This document shows positions 43,531 through 52,892 of a stretch of 64,000 bases of DNA, piece by piece. The DNA comes from VAZQ01 sp963702695 (GTDB lineage Bacteria; Pseudomonadota; Alphaproteobacteria; Rhizobiales; Xanthobacteraceae), in contig CAVPDS010000007.1 in NCBI GenBank assembly GCA_963702695.1, positions 1-64,000 of the forward strand, given 5' to 3'. Position 1 is the stretch's first letter. Each line of letters begins with the position of its first letter. The notes under the pieces are model-generated. The model saw only the letters and a program-made list of their open reading frames with translations, was not told the origin of the DNA and ran no database searches. A program made the translations under genes and the position numbers.

Positions 43531-44232
43531 ATGACTCGCACCGCCATCGCGACCCCTGCCCGCCTGCCACTCGGCGAGGAAGACCTGCGTCCGACGTTCC
43601 GGCGCGAGCGCGCTGCCATGAAGCGCGGGGTGTGGCCGGTCGCCGGTTGTGATGAGGCTGGACGCGGTCCGCTCGCCGGCCCGGTCGTTGCCGCGGCGGT
43701 GATCCTCGATCCCAAGCGGGTGCCGCGCGGGCTTGACGATTCGAAGAAGCTGGACGCGCCGACGCGGGAAAAGCTCTACGCCAAGATCTGCGCCAGCGCC
43801 GAGGTGGCCGTCGCCTTCGCGCCGCCGGCGCGGATCGACCGCGACAACATCCTGCGCGCCTCGTTGTGGGCGCTGGCGCGCGCGGTGGCGTCGCTGCCGG
43901 TGCGGCCGCAACTCGTGTTCGTCGACGGGCGCGACCGTATCGCGGTCGAGTGCGACTGCCAGGCGGTGATCTCAGGCGACGCCATCATCGCCTCGATCGC
44001 GGCCGCCTCGATCATCGCCAAGGTCACGCGCGACCGGCTGATGACGCGGCTGGGGCTCGCGCATCCCGGTTACGGCTTCGAGCGCCACATGGGCTACAGC
44101 GTGCCGGAGCATTTTGCGGCGCTGGCACGGCTCGGCCCTACCATCCACCACCGCCGCTCGTTCGCGCCGGTCGCGGCCTGCTACGGCGACTGCGCCGCGG
44201 AGGCCGAGCCGCTTCCTGTGTTGCCTCTCTAG
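43531..44232 (+). CDS. rnhB: ribonuclease HII
   Basis: About 233 residues; removes RNA from RNA-DNA hybrids. The catalytic acidic set begins with GCDEAGRGPLAGPV, followed by the Asp of LVFVDGRDRIAV and the later AKVTRDRLM. GFERHMGYSVPEH is a family mark. ATG 43531 is assumed; a shorter start at MKRGVWPVAGCDEAG (43618) would also keep the whole domain. It is followed by the membrane glycosyltransferase gene on the same strand. Confidence 0.93.
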   Translation: MTRTAIATPARLPLGEEDLRPTFRRERAAMKRGVWPVAGCDEAGRGPLAGPVVAAAVILDPKRVPRGLDDSKKLDAPTREKLYAKICASAEVAVAFAPPARIDRDNILRASLWALARAVASLPVRPQLVFVDGRDRIAVECDCQAVISGDAIIASIAAASIIAKVTRDRLMTRLGLAHPGYGFERHMGYSVPEHFAALARLGPTIHHRRSFAPVAACYGDCAAEAEPLPVLPL

Positions 44233-44282
44233 CGGGCGCACCGTATCTCTGCCGGTCCCGTTCCAACGAGTGCGCGGAGCTG

Positions 44283-45899
44283 ATGCTCTACGTCTCCATC
44301 CTCGCCGAATTGATCCGCTCACGTCCGGCCTTGGCGGTCTGGGCGGCCGCGCTGCTGCAGGCGCTGCTGTGGGCGCTGGTGCCGACGCTGGTCTATTGGG
44401 GGCCGCCGGGCGATGTGCCGTTCGTGCTCGCGGCGGGACATGAGTTCCAATTCGGTGGTTTTCTGAACCCGCCGCTCGCCTATTGGCTCGCCGACATCGC
44501 CTTCCGCATCACCGGCGGCAGCTTGTTCGGGGTCTATGCGCTGTCGCAGGCCTGTGTGGTCGCCACCTACTGGGCGGTATTTGCGCTCGGGCGTTCGATC
44601 GTTGGCGAGCAGCATGCGGCGCTGGCGGTGCTGCTGACGGCGGCGATCTCGGTGTTCTCGGTGCCCACGCCCGACTTCGGCCCGATGGTCCTGACGATGC
44701 CGCTATGGGCGTTCACGCTGCTGCACTACTGGCGCGCGATCGGCGAAGGCCGGCGGGAGTATTGGATCGCGCTCGCGGTGGATGCCGGCCTCCTGCTGCT
44801 CACGTCCTATCTCGGCATCCTGCTGCTGGCGATCCTCGCGGGCTTCACCGTCGCGAATCAGCGGGTGCGCCTGGTGCTGGCATCCTATGAGCCCTGGGCC
44901 GCGGCCTTGGCGGCCTCGCTATGCCTGGTGCCGCACCTGTGGTGGCTCAGGCATTCCGGCCTAACGCTGCCGTCGGTGCTCGCCGGCGCCGACGGCCCGG
45001 TCAGCATTGCCGGGCACATCCTGGGCGGGTTTCGGCTGTTTGCAGGGATCCTCATCGCCCATGTCGGGCTCCTGGCGCTGGTCGCGATCGTCTCCGGCTG
45101 GCCGAGGACGCGCCACGACCCCGGACCGGTGATCGTGCGGCCGCCGGTGAAACCCTTCGCCCGGCAATTCGTCTATGTCTTTGCGCTCGCCCCCGCCGCG
45201 GCGGCGACGGCGCTCACCTTCATCATAGGTTCGCCTGGACCGCTCACGGGAATCGCGCCGCTGGTCGTGCTGTCGGGACTGGCGGCGATCATCCTCGCCG
45301 GCGACGCGATCGAGCTGGCGCATCAGCGCCGTTTGATCTTCGGCTGGTTCGCCGTGCTGCTGATTCCTCCGGCCATGGCGATCGCGGCGTTCCTGGTCCT
45401 GCCATGGCTCGGCATCGACATGACTCCGATGCAGCCGGCCAAAGCCATGGCGCAGTTCTTCGGCGACAGTTTCCAGCGCCGCGTCGGCGCGCCGCTGTCG
45501 ATCGTCACCGGCGATCCGCGCATCGCCGCCATGGTCAGCCTGGCGCCCAGCCGCCCGCATCTCTACCTGGACGCCACGCCACAGCGATCGCCTTGGGTCA
45601 CCGCGGACGACGTGAAGACCAAGGGCGCCATCGTGGTCTGGCCGAACTCCGGTATCGCGGGCGCGCCACCGCCGGACATCGCGGCGCGCTTCCCCGGCCT
45701 GGTCCCGGAAGTGCCGCACACCTTCGAGCGTCCGGTGCAGGGCGCGCTCCCGCTGCTGCGGATCGGCTGGGCGCTGATCCGGCCGCAATCGGACCCGGGC
45801 GTAGCGAAAGCGGACGAGAAGAAGCGGGATGAGAAACCGTCGGGCAACCTTTTCTCCGACCCGTTGGCGCGGAGCGCTCCCCCGCGTCAGGCTCAGTGA
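44283..45899 (+). CDS. GT39-type integral membrane glycosyltransferase
   Basis: A 538-residue protein from ATG 44283 with about ten membrane spans and a soluble C-terminal part. The first periplasmic loop carries HEFQFGGFLNPPLAYWLADI, the position of the catalytic acidic and PPL motif of the ArnT/PMT-like family (here the usual Asp-Glu is less clear). It would transfer a lipid-linked sugar to a lipid or protein in the periplasm. The C-terminus is Lys/Glu-rich. It ends seven bases inside the converging cydB gene. Confidence 0.8.
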   Translation: MLYVSILAELIRSRPALAVWAAALLQALLWALVPTLVYWGPPGDVPFVLAAGHEFQFGGFLNPPLAYWLADIAFRITGGSLFGVYALSQACVVATYWAVFALGRSIVGEQHAALAVLLTAAISVFSVPTPDFGPMVLTMPLWAFTLLHYWRAIGEGRREYWIALAVDAGLLLLTSYLGILLLAILAGFTVANQRVRLVLASYEPWAAALAASLCLVPHLWWLRHSGLTLPSVLAGADGPVSIAGHILGGFRLFAGILIAHVGLLALVAIVSGWPRTRHDPGPVIVRPPVKPFARQFVYVFALAPAAAATALTFIIGSPGPLTGIAPLVVLSGLAAIILAGDAIELAHQRRLIFGWFAVLLIPPAMAIAAFLVLPWLGIDMTPMQPAKAMAQFFGDSFQRRVGAPLSIVTGDPRIAAMVSLAPSRPHLYLDATPQRSPWVTADDVKTKGAIVVWPNSGIAGAPPPDIAARFPGLVPEVPHTFERPVQGALPLLRIGWALIRPQSDPGVAKADEKKRDEKPSGNLFSDPLARSAPPRQAQ

Positions 45900-46897
45900 T
45901 AGCTCTCGCCCTCGCGCACCTTGCCGCGAAAGAACCAATAGATGAACACGACGTAGCCGAGGATGATCACCAGCAGCGGCAGCGTGCCGATAAGCATGAA
46001 CACCTGACTGGTCGGCCCGGCGGCGGTGTCCCAGATCGTGAGCGACGGCGGCACCAGATGGGGAAACAACGAAATGACCAGGCCGAGATAGCCGAGCAGA
46101 AAGAGCGCGATCGCCACCAGGAACGGCGGCAGCTCGCGTCCTTGCTCAAGCCAGCGCCAACCCGCAAAGGCGGCGAGCGCGGTCAGCATCGGCACGGGCC
46201 AGAGATAGAAGATGTTGGGCGTGGAAAACCAGCGCGCGGCGATGTCCGGGAACGCGAGCGACGTCCAGAGACTAACGATCCCCATGAACACGAGCACCGC
46301 CGCCAGCAGCAGTTTCGCATGCCCGCGCGCACGATCGACGACACCGCCTTCGGTCTTGTACACGAGCCAGGTGGCGCCGAGCAGCGCGTAGCCGGCGACG
46401 ACGCCGAGCGCGCACAGCGCGGCGAACGGCGTCGCCCAGTCGAACGCGCCGCCGGCATAGCCGCCGTCCTCGACCTTGATGCCCTGGATCAAGCCGCCGA
46501 GGATCGCGCCCTGGCATAGCGCCGCAAGCGTCGAGCCGGCGGCGAACGCGAAATTCCAATAGCGCTTGCCGGTAACCGCGATGTGCCGGAACTCGAACGC
46601 CACGCCGCGAAACACGAGCGCGAGCAGCATCACGATCACCGGCACGTAAAGCGACGACATGATGATCGCGTAGGCGAGCGGGAACGCCACCAGGAGGCCC
46701 GCGCCGCCCAGCACCAGCCAGGTCTCGTTGCCGTCCCAGAACGGCGCAATCGTCGCGATCATCTGATCGCGCTCGCGTTCACTTTCTGTGAACGGAAACA
46801 AGACGCCGATCCCGAGGTCGAAGCCGTCGAGAATCACGTACATCGCGACTGCGATGCCGATAATGCCGGCCCAGATCAGCGGAAGATCCCAATGCAT
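45893..46897 (-). CDS. cydB: cytochrome bd-type quinol oxidase subunit II
   Basis: A 334-residue membrane subunit from ATG 46897, beginning MHWDLPLIWAGIIGIAVAMY with the family's GFDLGIG motif, and about eight spans. It partners subunit I, encoded just upstream with a 37-base gap. The frame extends upstream into Arg-rich sequence that is not part of the protein. Confidence 0.93.
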   Translation of the reverse strand: MHWDLPLIWAGIIGIAVAMYVILDGFDLGIGVLFPFTESERERDQMIATIAPFWDGNETWLVLGGAGLLVAFPLAYAIIMSSLYVPVIVMLLALVFRGVAFEFRHIAVTGKRYWNFAFAAGSTLAALCQGAILGGLIQGIKVEDGGYAGGAFDWATPFAALCALGVVAGYALLGATWLVYKTEGGVVDRARGHAKLLLAAVLVFMGIVSLWTSLAFPDIAARWFSTPNIFYLWPVPMLTALAAFAGWRWLEQGRELPPFLVAIALFLLGYLGLVISLFPHLVPPSLTIWDTAAGPTSQVFMLIGTLPLLVIILGYVVFIYWFFRGKVREGESYH

Positions 46898-46934
46898 GCT
46901 CGACGTCTCTCCAAGGCCACGCCGGCTGGAAGCA

Positions 46935-48329
46935 TCAGCCGCCCGCCAAGGCTTCGCGTCCCGCATCCTGCGCCGCGGCGAGCGGCCGCGAGGACACGCC
47001 GCCCGGCAGGTCCGAGCTGCTGACATCAACGCCCCGCACGATCAGGCGATTGATGTAATAGATGCCCATCGCGAAGACGATGCCGTAGACCACCACGAAC
47101 AACGCCAGCGAGGTCGCGACGGTTGAAGCCGCGACCGGCGACGTCGCCTCGGCGGTACGCTTGAGGCCATAGACGATCCAGGGCTGGCGCCCGCTCTCGG
47201 TCACGACCCACCCGGCGATGACGGCGACGAAGCCGATCCACCAGCAGTGCGCCACGATTCGCAAGTACCACCGCGTCTCGAACAGAACGCCACGCCAGAG
47301 CAGCCACGCGCCGACCAAAGCCAGCACGATCATCAGGAAACCGAGGGCGAGCATGATCCGGAACGCGAAGAAGACGGTCTTCACCGGCGGCCGGTCCTGC
47401 GGATCCACATCGGTCAATCCGGCAAAGCGCCCATTGAGGCGATGCGTCAGGATCAGCGAGGCGCCCTTCGGAATCGAAATCTCGAACCAGTTCTTCTCGG
47501 CCTTCTCGTCGGGCCACGCAAAGAGGTGAAAATCGCCCGGCCCGGAACCATCCCAATGCGCCTCCATCGCGGCGATCTTGATCGGCTGATACCGCAGCGT
47601 GTTGAGACCGTGCTGATCGCCGAGGAGAAGTTGCAACGGCGCCAGCACCGCGAGCAAGCCGACCGCCATCCGCACCATCGTGCGGGCATTGGTCCGGTGC
47701 CGCTGTTCGAGCAGGTAGCGCGCGCCCACCGCGAGCACGACGAAGCCCGCGGTGACATAGGCGGCATTGAGCATATGGGCGAACCGATAAGGAAAGCTCG
47801 GATTGAAGATGACGTCGGCCCAATGCACCGGATAAGCAATGCCGTCGCGAACTTCGTGGCCGGCCGGCGTCTGCATCCAACTGTTGGCCGCCAGGATCCA
47901 GAACGCGGAGGTTGCCGTGCCGATCGCGATCGTGATTGCGGAGAACACGAGCAGGCCGCGTGGCGCGCGCTTCCAGCCGAACAGCAACACGCCGAGGAAC
48001 GTCGCCTCGAGGAAAAAGGCGGTGAGGACCTCATAGCCCAGCAGCGGGCCGATGACATTTCCAGCGAAGATCGAGAAGCGGCTCCAATTGGTGCCGAACT
48101 GATAGGACATCACAACACCCGACACGACTCCCATCGCGAACGAGACCGCGAAGATGCGGGTCCAGAACCGGGCGAGCCGCATGAGCCGATTTCCGCCAGT
48201 CGCAACCCACATGACCAATAACGTTGCGATATAGGCGGAGAGGCCAATCGTGAAGGTCGGGAAAATAATGTGGAAGATGATCGTGAATGCGAATTGCAAT
48301 CGCGGGATCAGGACCGGGTCGAATTCCAT
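46935..48329 (-). CDS. cydA: cytochrome bd-type quinol oxidase subunit I
   Basis: A 464-residue subunit holding the haems b558, b595 and d. Seen: the first His region FTIIFHIIFPTFTIGLSAYI, the GRQPW motif in VVTESGRQPWIVYG and the haem ligand region SFPYRFAHMLNAAY. The Q-loop after the sixth helix is short, which with the length places it in the cyanide-insensitive (CioA) class. It reduces oxygen using quinol and works at low oxygen. Confidence 0.93.
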   Translation of the reverse strand: MEFDPVLIPRLQFAFTIIFHIIFPTFTIGLSAYIATLLVMWVATGGNRLMRLARFWTRIFAVSFAMGVVSGVVMSYQFGTNWSRFSIFAGNVIGPLLGYEVLTAFFLEATFLGVLLFGWKRAPRGLLVFSAITIAIGTATSAFWILAANSWMQTPAGHEVRDGIAYPVHWADVIFNPSFPYRFAHMLNAAYVTAGFVVLAVGARYLLEQRHRTNARTMVRMAVGLLAVLAPLQLLLGDQHGLNTLRYQPIKIAAMEAHWDGSGPGDFHLFAWPDEKAEKNWFEISIPKGASLILTHRLNGRFAGLTDVDPQDRPPVKTVFFAFRIMLALGFLMIVLALVGAWLLWRGVLFETRWYLRIVAHCWWIGFVAVIAGWVVTESGRQPWIVYGLKRTAEATSPVAASTVATSLALFVVVYGIVFAMGIYYINRLIVRGVDVSSSDLPGGVSSRPLAAAQDAGREALAGG

Positions 48330-48445
48330 CGCGTTGCTCCGCCGGCTCGCCGCTAACCTAGCCGCTTCGTTGCGATTGCCAAGAGATGAGGCGCGCTGAC
48401 ACCTGCGGCAAAGCAGCCGCGTTGCGCACGGGTGGAGCGGATATG

Positions 48446-49351
48446 TTATTTCGTCGCAGCGAGGTGATCGCCGGCGTCATAGAGCGCCTGCAAGCCGACG
48501 CGGTAATTTGGATAGCGCAACGTCACGCCGAGCGCGCGCTTGAGCTTGTTGTTGCGGGCGCGGATGCAGCCCTCGTAAAAGCTCAGCGCAAACGGCGATA
48601 CCAGCGCTGCGGCTTCCGCATAGGAAATTTCCGGCGGCGGCGCGATGCCGAGCAGTCCGGCAGCGAATGCGATCTGCTCGCTCGACGACGCCGGCTCGTC
48701 ATCGACCACATTGAAGATGCCGTCGGCGCGGCGTGCGACGGCAGCGTCGATCGCCTGGGCGATGTCGTAGACGTGGATGCGGTTCGAGACGTGCGCCGGC
48801 TTGGCTATGCGCTGCACCGAGCCGCGCAGCAGCCGCGTCATTCCGTTTTGCCCCGGACCGTAGATTCCGCCGAGGCGCAGAATGGCGACCGGCAGGCCGC
48901 GACGCATGCCGAGCGTCTGCCAAGCGTGCTCGGCATCGATACGGGCGCTGCCACCGGCGCGACGCGGAATCGCCTCCGCGCTTTCGTCGATCCAGGCGCC
49001 GCCGCTGTCGCTGTAGACGCCGAGGCTCGACAACAAGACCACCGCCTTAAGCCGTGTCGCCGCGGCGACGCACTCTTTGAACATTGTGAGCACCGGATCA
49101 CCGGCCGCGCCCGGAGCCGCCGAAATCAGCAGCGCGTCCGCGGCGTCGATCGCTCCGGCGACGGCCGGTGATGCAGTACTCCCATCGAACACCAGCATCT
49201 CGACGGCGCGGCTGCCAAATCTTTGCTGGGTGAGGGCCGCCGCGTTTTCCGCAGTCCGTGTGGTCCCGATGATGCGATCAAAGCGCTGTCCGAATTCAGC
49301 GGCGTAATGCCGGGCGCAGTAACCGAGGCCGAGGCAGACCAGTGTCGCCAT
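48446..49351 (-). CDS. NAD-dependent epimerase/dehydratase-like SDR protein
   Basis: A 301-residue cytoplasmic protein of the extended/atypical SDR type. The dinucleotide loop is LGLGYCARHYAAEF and the second strand region has SSLGVYSDSGGAW. An active-site Tyr-x3-Lys is not evident, so enzyme activity is uncertain. It resembles YeeZ-like sugar nucleotide epimerases. ATG 49351 overlaps the stop of queG by one base, so it is coupled to it. Confidence 0.82.
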   Translation of the reverse strand: MATLVCLGLGYCARHYAAEFGQRFDRIIGTTRTAENAAALTQQRFGSRAVEMLVFDGSTASPAVAGAIDAADALLISAAPGAAGDPVLTMFKECVAAATRLKAVVLLSSLGVYSDSGGAWIDESAEAIPRRAGGSARIDAEHAWQTLGMRRGLPVAILRLGGIYGPGQNGMTRLLRGSVQRIAKPAHVSNRIHVYDIAQAIDAAVARRADGIFNVVDDEPASSSEQIAFAAGLLGIAPPPEISYAEAAALVSPFALSFYEGCIRARNNKLKRALGVTLRYPNYRVGLQALYDAGDHLAATK

Positions 49352-50490
49352 CAGCTCGCCGCGGTGCCAAGCGCGCTCGCCCACTCGTCTTGCACTTGCG
49401 GATCGGCCTCCAGCGAACGGCGCGCCGCGGCAAATGCCGCCATCTTCTCGCCCGATGTCAGGCGCGCGAGCGCCCACACCGCCGCACCGCGCACGAGGGG
49501 GGAAGGATCGCCGAGCAGGCGCTCCGCATCGGACGCGAGCCCGGCGTCACCGCAATTGCCGATCGCGATCAGTACATTGCGCACGAAGCGATCGCGGCCG
49601 CTGCGCTTGACCGGGGATTTCGCAAACAGCGCGCGGAACGCCGCGTCGTCCAAGCGCGCGAGGTCGCGCAGCGCCGGCGCGTGCAGCGCCTCACGCGCCG
49701 CCAGTTTCGCTTCGCGCCCGGCTTGCGCGTATTTGTTCCAGGGGCAAACCGCAAGGCAATCGTCGCAGCCGTAGACGCGGTTGCCGATCAGCGGGCGCAG
49801 GGCGCGCGGGATCGGCCCTTTGTGTTCGATCGTGAGATAGGAGATGCAGCGGCGCGCGTCGAGCCGATAAGGCGCGGGGAAAGCCGCCGTCGGGCAAACG
49901 TCGAGGCAGGCGTGACAGCTTCCGCAATGGTCCGGCTCGGGTTCATCCGGCGGCAGATCGAGCGTGGTGAAGATCGCGCCCAGGAAAAGCCAGGAACCGA
50001 ACTGGCGCGAGACGAGATTGGTATGCTTGCCCTGCCAGCCGATGCCGGCCGCTTCGGCCAGCGGCTTCTCCATCACCGCAGCGGTATCCACGAACACTTT
50101 CGCATCGCCGCCGGCCAGCGCGAGCAGCCAGCGCGTCAAAGCCTTGAGACGCGGCTTGATGATCTCGTGATAGTCGTCGCCCTGAGCGTAAATGGATACC
50201 GCGCCGCGGTCGCGTTGCTGGAGGATCGCCAGCGGATCATGGCGCGGCCCGTAATTCATCCCGAGCATGATCACCGACCGCACGTCGGACCACAGCGCGA
50301 GCGGACTGCCGCGTCGCTCCGCCGCCCTCGCCATCCAGTCCATGTCGCCGTGTGCGCCTTCGGCGAGGAACCGGCGCAGCCGTTCGTAGGCATGCGGGAT
50401 CGAGTCGGGCCGCGTCACGCCGACGACGTCGAAGCCCTGCGCGCGGGCCGCCGCTTGAAATTCCGATTTGAGCGCGGCGGCGTCGTTCAG
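49351..50490 (-). CDS. queG: epoxyqueuosine reductase
   Basis: A 379-residue enzyme that completes queuosine in tRNA, using cobalamin and two [4Fe-4S] clusters. The clusters' ligands are in CGSCHACLDVCPTAAF and CDDCLAVCPWNKYA; a HEAT-like end contains the phrase RFVRNVLIAIGNCGD. The protein seems to begin LNDAAALKSEFQ. The only plausible codon there is CTG at 50490, overlapping the GST stop as CTGA. No ATG, GTG or TTG is within 30 codons upstream except a TTG inside the GST gene. Length equals the E. coli enzyme, which supports the CTG start. Confidence 0.92.
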   Translation of the reverse strand: MNDAAALKSEFQAAARAQGFDVVGVTRPDSIPHAYERLRRFLAEGAHGDMDWMARAAERRGSPLALWSDVRSVIMLGMNYGPRHDPLAILQQRDRGAVSIYAQGDDYHEIIKPRLKALTRWLLALAGGDAKVFVDTAAVMEKPLAEAAGIGWQGKHTNLVSRQFGSWLFLGAIFTTLDLPPDEPEPDHCGSCHACLDVCPTAAFPAPYRLDARRCISYLTIEHKGPIPRALRPLIGNRVYGCDDCLAVCPWNKYAQAGREAKLAAREALHAPALRDLARLDDAAFRALFAKSPVKRSGRDRFVRNVLIAIGNCGDAGLASDAERLLGDPSPLVRGAAVWALARLTSGEKMAAFAAARRSLEADPQVQDEWASALGTAAS

Positions 50491-51179
50491 AAGTCGAGGT
50501 CCGCGTACGTCTCCGACGGCGGGATGCCGGCCACCGCCTCCGCCAGGATCGGACGGAACGAGGGGCGCGACTTCACCCGCGCGTACCAATGTTTCGCCGC
50601 TTCGTCTTCGTTCCAAGGCACATCGCCCAGATAATCGGCCACCGAAAGATGCGCGGCGGCAGCAAGATCGGCGTAGCTCAAGCGGTCGCCGGCGAGCCAG
50701 TCGCGCGCCCGCACCAGCCAGCCGACATAAGCAAGATGATAGCGGATGTTCTGGCGCGCCGCACGAATCACCTCGGTGTCGGGCGAGCCGCCGCCGGCGC
50801 TCACCGGCATGTGGCGCTTGTAGAAGCGCTCGGTGGTGAGGGGACCGCTCACCTCCACGAAGAATTTCTCGTTGAACCAGTTCATCAACCGGCGCACCTC
50901 GACCCGCGGTCCCGAATCGCGCGGCAGCAGGCGGCGGTCGACCATCTCGGCGCCCCAAAGCTCGTCGAGGTATTCAGCGACGATGGCGGCGCCGGGAACC
51001 GGCGGATGGCCTTCGCCAAGGAGTACCGGCGTCGTGCCGGCCGGATTGAGCGCGAGGAACTCGGCGCGGCGCTCCCACACCCGCTCCTCGACCGGATTGG
51101 CCTCGATGCCATATTCGCCGAGCGCCAGGCGCACGAAGCGAGAATGCGGACAGAAGGGGTGATGAAACAGCGTCAGCAT
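50487..51179 (-). CDS. glutathione S-transferase family protein
   Basis: A 230-residue GST. The thioredoxin-like N-terminal domain has MLTLFHHPFCPHSRFVRLAL with a possible catalytic Ser or Cys, and GAAIVAEYLDELWG as the glutathione-contact helix. The C-terminal helical domain contains WLAGDRLSYADLAAAAHLSV, the N-capping box. Start at ATG 51179 gives the canonical beginning; the frame upstream is not protein-like. Overlaps queG at its end. Confidence 0.9.
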   Translation of the reverse strand: MLTLFHHPFCPHSRFVRLALGEYGIEANPVEERVWERRAEFLALNPAGTTPVLLGEGHPPVPGAAIVAEYLDELWGAEMVDRRLLPRDSGPRVEVRRLMNWFNEKFFVEVSGPLTTERFYKRHMPVSAGGGSPDTEVIRAARQNIRYHLAYVGWLVRARDWLAGDRLSYADLAAAAHLSVADYLGDVPWNEDEAAKHWYARVKSRPSFRPILAEAVAGIPPSETYADLDF

Positions 51180-51395
51180 GGGCGCGTTCAGGAATACCGG
51201 GGATGGCGATGATGGAGACTGTTTGGGCGGAGTCGGCTCAAGGCGCAACCTATCGGCGGCGGACGGCCGGAGCAACCTGTGCAATCTTCGCCTGGCCCCG
51301 TTGCCCGAAGGTTAATGATGCGGGAAAAGCGCGGCAGGGGTGATTCTCGGCCGCGCGTACGCGCGGCTTCGCTGCCCTGATTCCTGGAGCCCTCC

Positions 51396-52205
51396 ATGAC
51401 GATGTTCGATCTCTTGAAGGCGGTCTTCCTCGGAATCGTCGAGGGCCTCACCGAGTTCCTGCCGGTCTCCTCGACCGGACACCTGCTGCTGGTGCAGCGG
51501 TTCTTCGGGTTCGACGATGAAGACTTCGGCAAGACTTTCGCAATCCTTATCCAGTTCGGCGCGATCCTGGCGCTGCTGTCGATCTATTTCTTCCGGCTCT
51601 GGCAGCTCGCGGTCGGATTTTTCACCGAGCCCGCCGCGCGGCGCTTCGTGATCGGCGTGCTGGTCGCGTTCCTGCCGGCGGCGGTGGTCGGCGCGCTCGC
51701 GCACGACTTCATCAAGGACGTGCTGTTCAACGTCTGGATCGTGTGCTTCACCCTGATCGTCGGCGGCGCAGTGCTGTTGTGGATCGACGACCTCGATCTC
51801 GCCCCGCGCTACCATGATGCCACCAAGTTCACGCTGCCGATGTATTTCGTCATCGGCCTCGCCCAGTGCGTCTCGATGATCCCCGGCGTGTCGCGCTCCG
51901 GCGCAACCATCGTCGCCGCCATGCTGCTCGGCGCCGACAAGCGCGCGTCTGCGGAATTCTCGTTCTGGCTGGCGATGCCGACGATGGCGGGGGCGTTTGC
52001 CTATGACCTCTACAAAAGCCACGGGCAGATGACCAGCAGCAGCGCGCTGCTGATTGCGGTCGGCTTCGCGGTTTCCTTCATCAGCGCCTGGATCGTGGTG
52101 AAGAGCTTCCTCGGCTACGTGCAGCGGCACGGCTTTGCGCTGTTCGCCTGGTGGCGCGTACTGGTCGGCTCACTCGGACTGATCGCGCTGGCATTGGGGA
52201 AGTAA
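51396..52205 (+). CDS. uppP: undecaprenyl-diphosphatase
   Basis: A 269-residue inner-membrane enzyme that recycles the C55 lipid carrier for cell wall synthesis. The two signatures are EGLTEFLPVSSTGHLLLVQR and MIPGVSRSGATIVAAMLLGA. Eight spans. It is convergent with metW. Confidence 0.96.
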   Translation: MTMFDLLKAVFLGIVEGLTEFLPVSSTGHLLLVQRFFGFDDEDFGKTFAILIQFGAILALLSIYFFRLWQLAVGFFTEPAARRFVIGVLVAFLPAAVVGALAHDFIKDVLFNVWIVCFTLIVGGAVLLWIDDLDLAPRYHDATKFTLPMYFVIGLAQCVSMIPGVSRSGATIVAAMLLGADKRASAEFSFWLAMPTMAGAFAYDLYKSHGQMTSSSALLIAVGFAVSFISAWIVVKSFLGYVQRHGFALFAWWRVLVGSLGLIALALGK

Positions 52206-52226
52206 AGCTCTTCAGCTCGCGTCCGC

Positions 52227-52892
52227 TCACTTCCCGCGGCTGAGCAGGAACACCGCCTGCTCGCCGAGCAGGTTCCAGAACCACCACGGCGCATTGAAGC
52301 GCAGCGGCCGCCCCCACGGATCGAGCGCCACCGACTTCTCCATCTTGACCCCGGCGACGTGGCAGAGCTGGCGGAAATCCTTGATGGTGCAGAAGTGGAT
52401 GTTGGGCGTATCCCACCAGCTATAGGGCAGGTTGTCGGTGTGCGGCATGCGGCCGCCGAACCCGACCTGCAGGCGGATGCGCCAGTGGCCGAAATTTGGA
52501 AACGACACGATCGCGCGACGGCCGATGCGCAGCATGTGCTCGAGCACGACGCGCGGCTGCCGCGTCGCCTGCAGCGTCTGCGACAGGATCACGTAGTCGA
52601 AGGCGTCGTTGGGATAATCGGCGAGGTCGGTGTCGGCGTCGCCTTGAATCACGGCGAGGCCCTTGGCCACGCATTCGTTCACACCCTCGCGCGAGAGTTC
52701 GATGCCGCGTCCATCCACGCGGCGCGCCTCGCCGAGCAGCCGCAGCAACTCGCCGTCGCCGCAGCCGACGTCGAGCACCTTCGCGCCGGGCTCCACCATC
52801 TCGGCGACCAGCAAGAGGTCAACGCGCGCGCCGCCCGGCGCCCGCGCCGCTTCCGCCATGGTGAGATCGCGTTTGAGGCGCTTGAGCATCAT
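52227..52892 (-). CDS. metW: methionine biosynthesis protein MetW
   Basis: A 221-residue methyltransferase-like protein with the SAM motif KVLDVGCGDGELLRLLGEA. It acts with MetX in O-acylhomoserine formation in many alphaproteobacteria. The start overlaps the metX stop (TGATG), showing coupling. Two adjacent ATGs (52892, 52889) are possible starts. Confidence 0.94.
   Translation of the reverse strand: MMLKRLKRDLTMAEAARAPGGARVDLLLVAEMVEPGAKVLDVGCGDGELLRLLGEARRVDGRGIELSREGVNECVAKGLAVIQGDADTDLADYPNDAFDYVILSQTLQATRQPRVVLEHMLRIGRRAIVSFPNFGHWRIRLQVGFGGRMPHTDNLPYSWWDTPNIHFCTIKDFRQLCHVAGVKMEKSVALDPWGRPLRFNAPWWFWNLLGEQAVFLLSRGK

Noticed and set aside
50491..50958. Upstream extension of the queG frame
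   Set aside because: It lies inside the GST gene in another frame and looks unlike protein; the QueG homology begins at about 50490.
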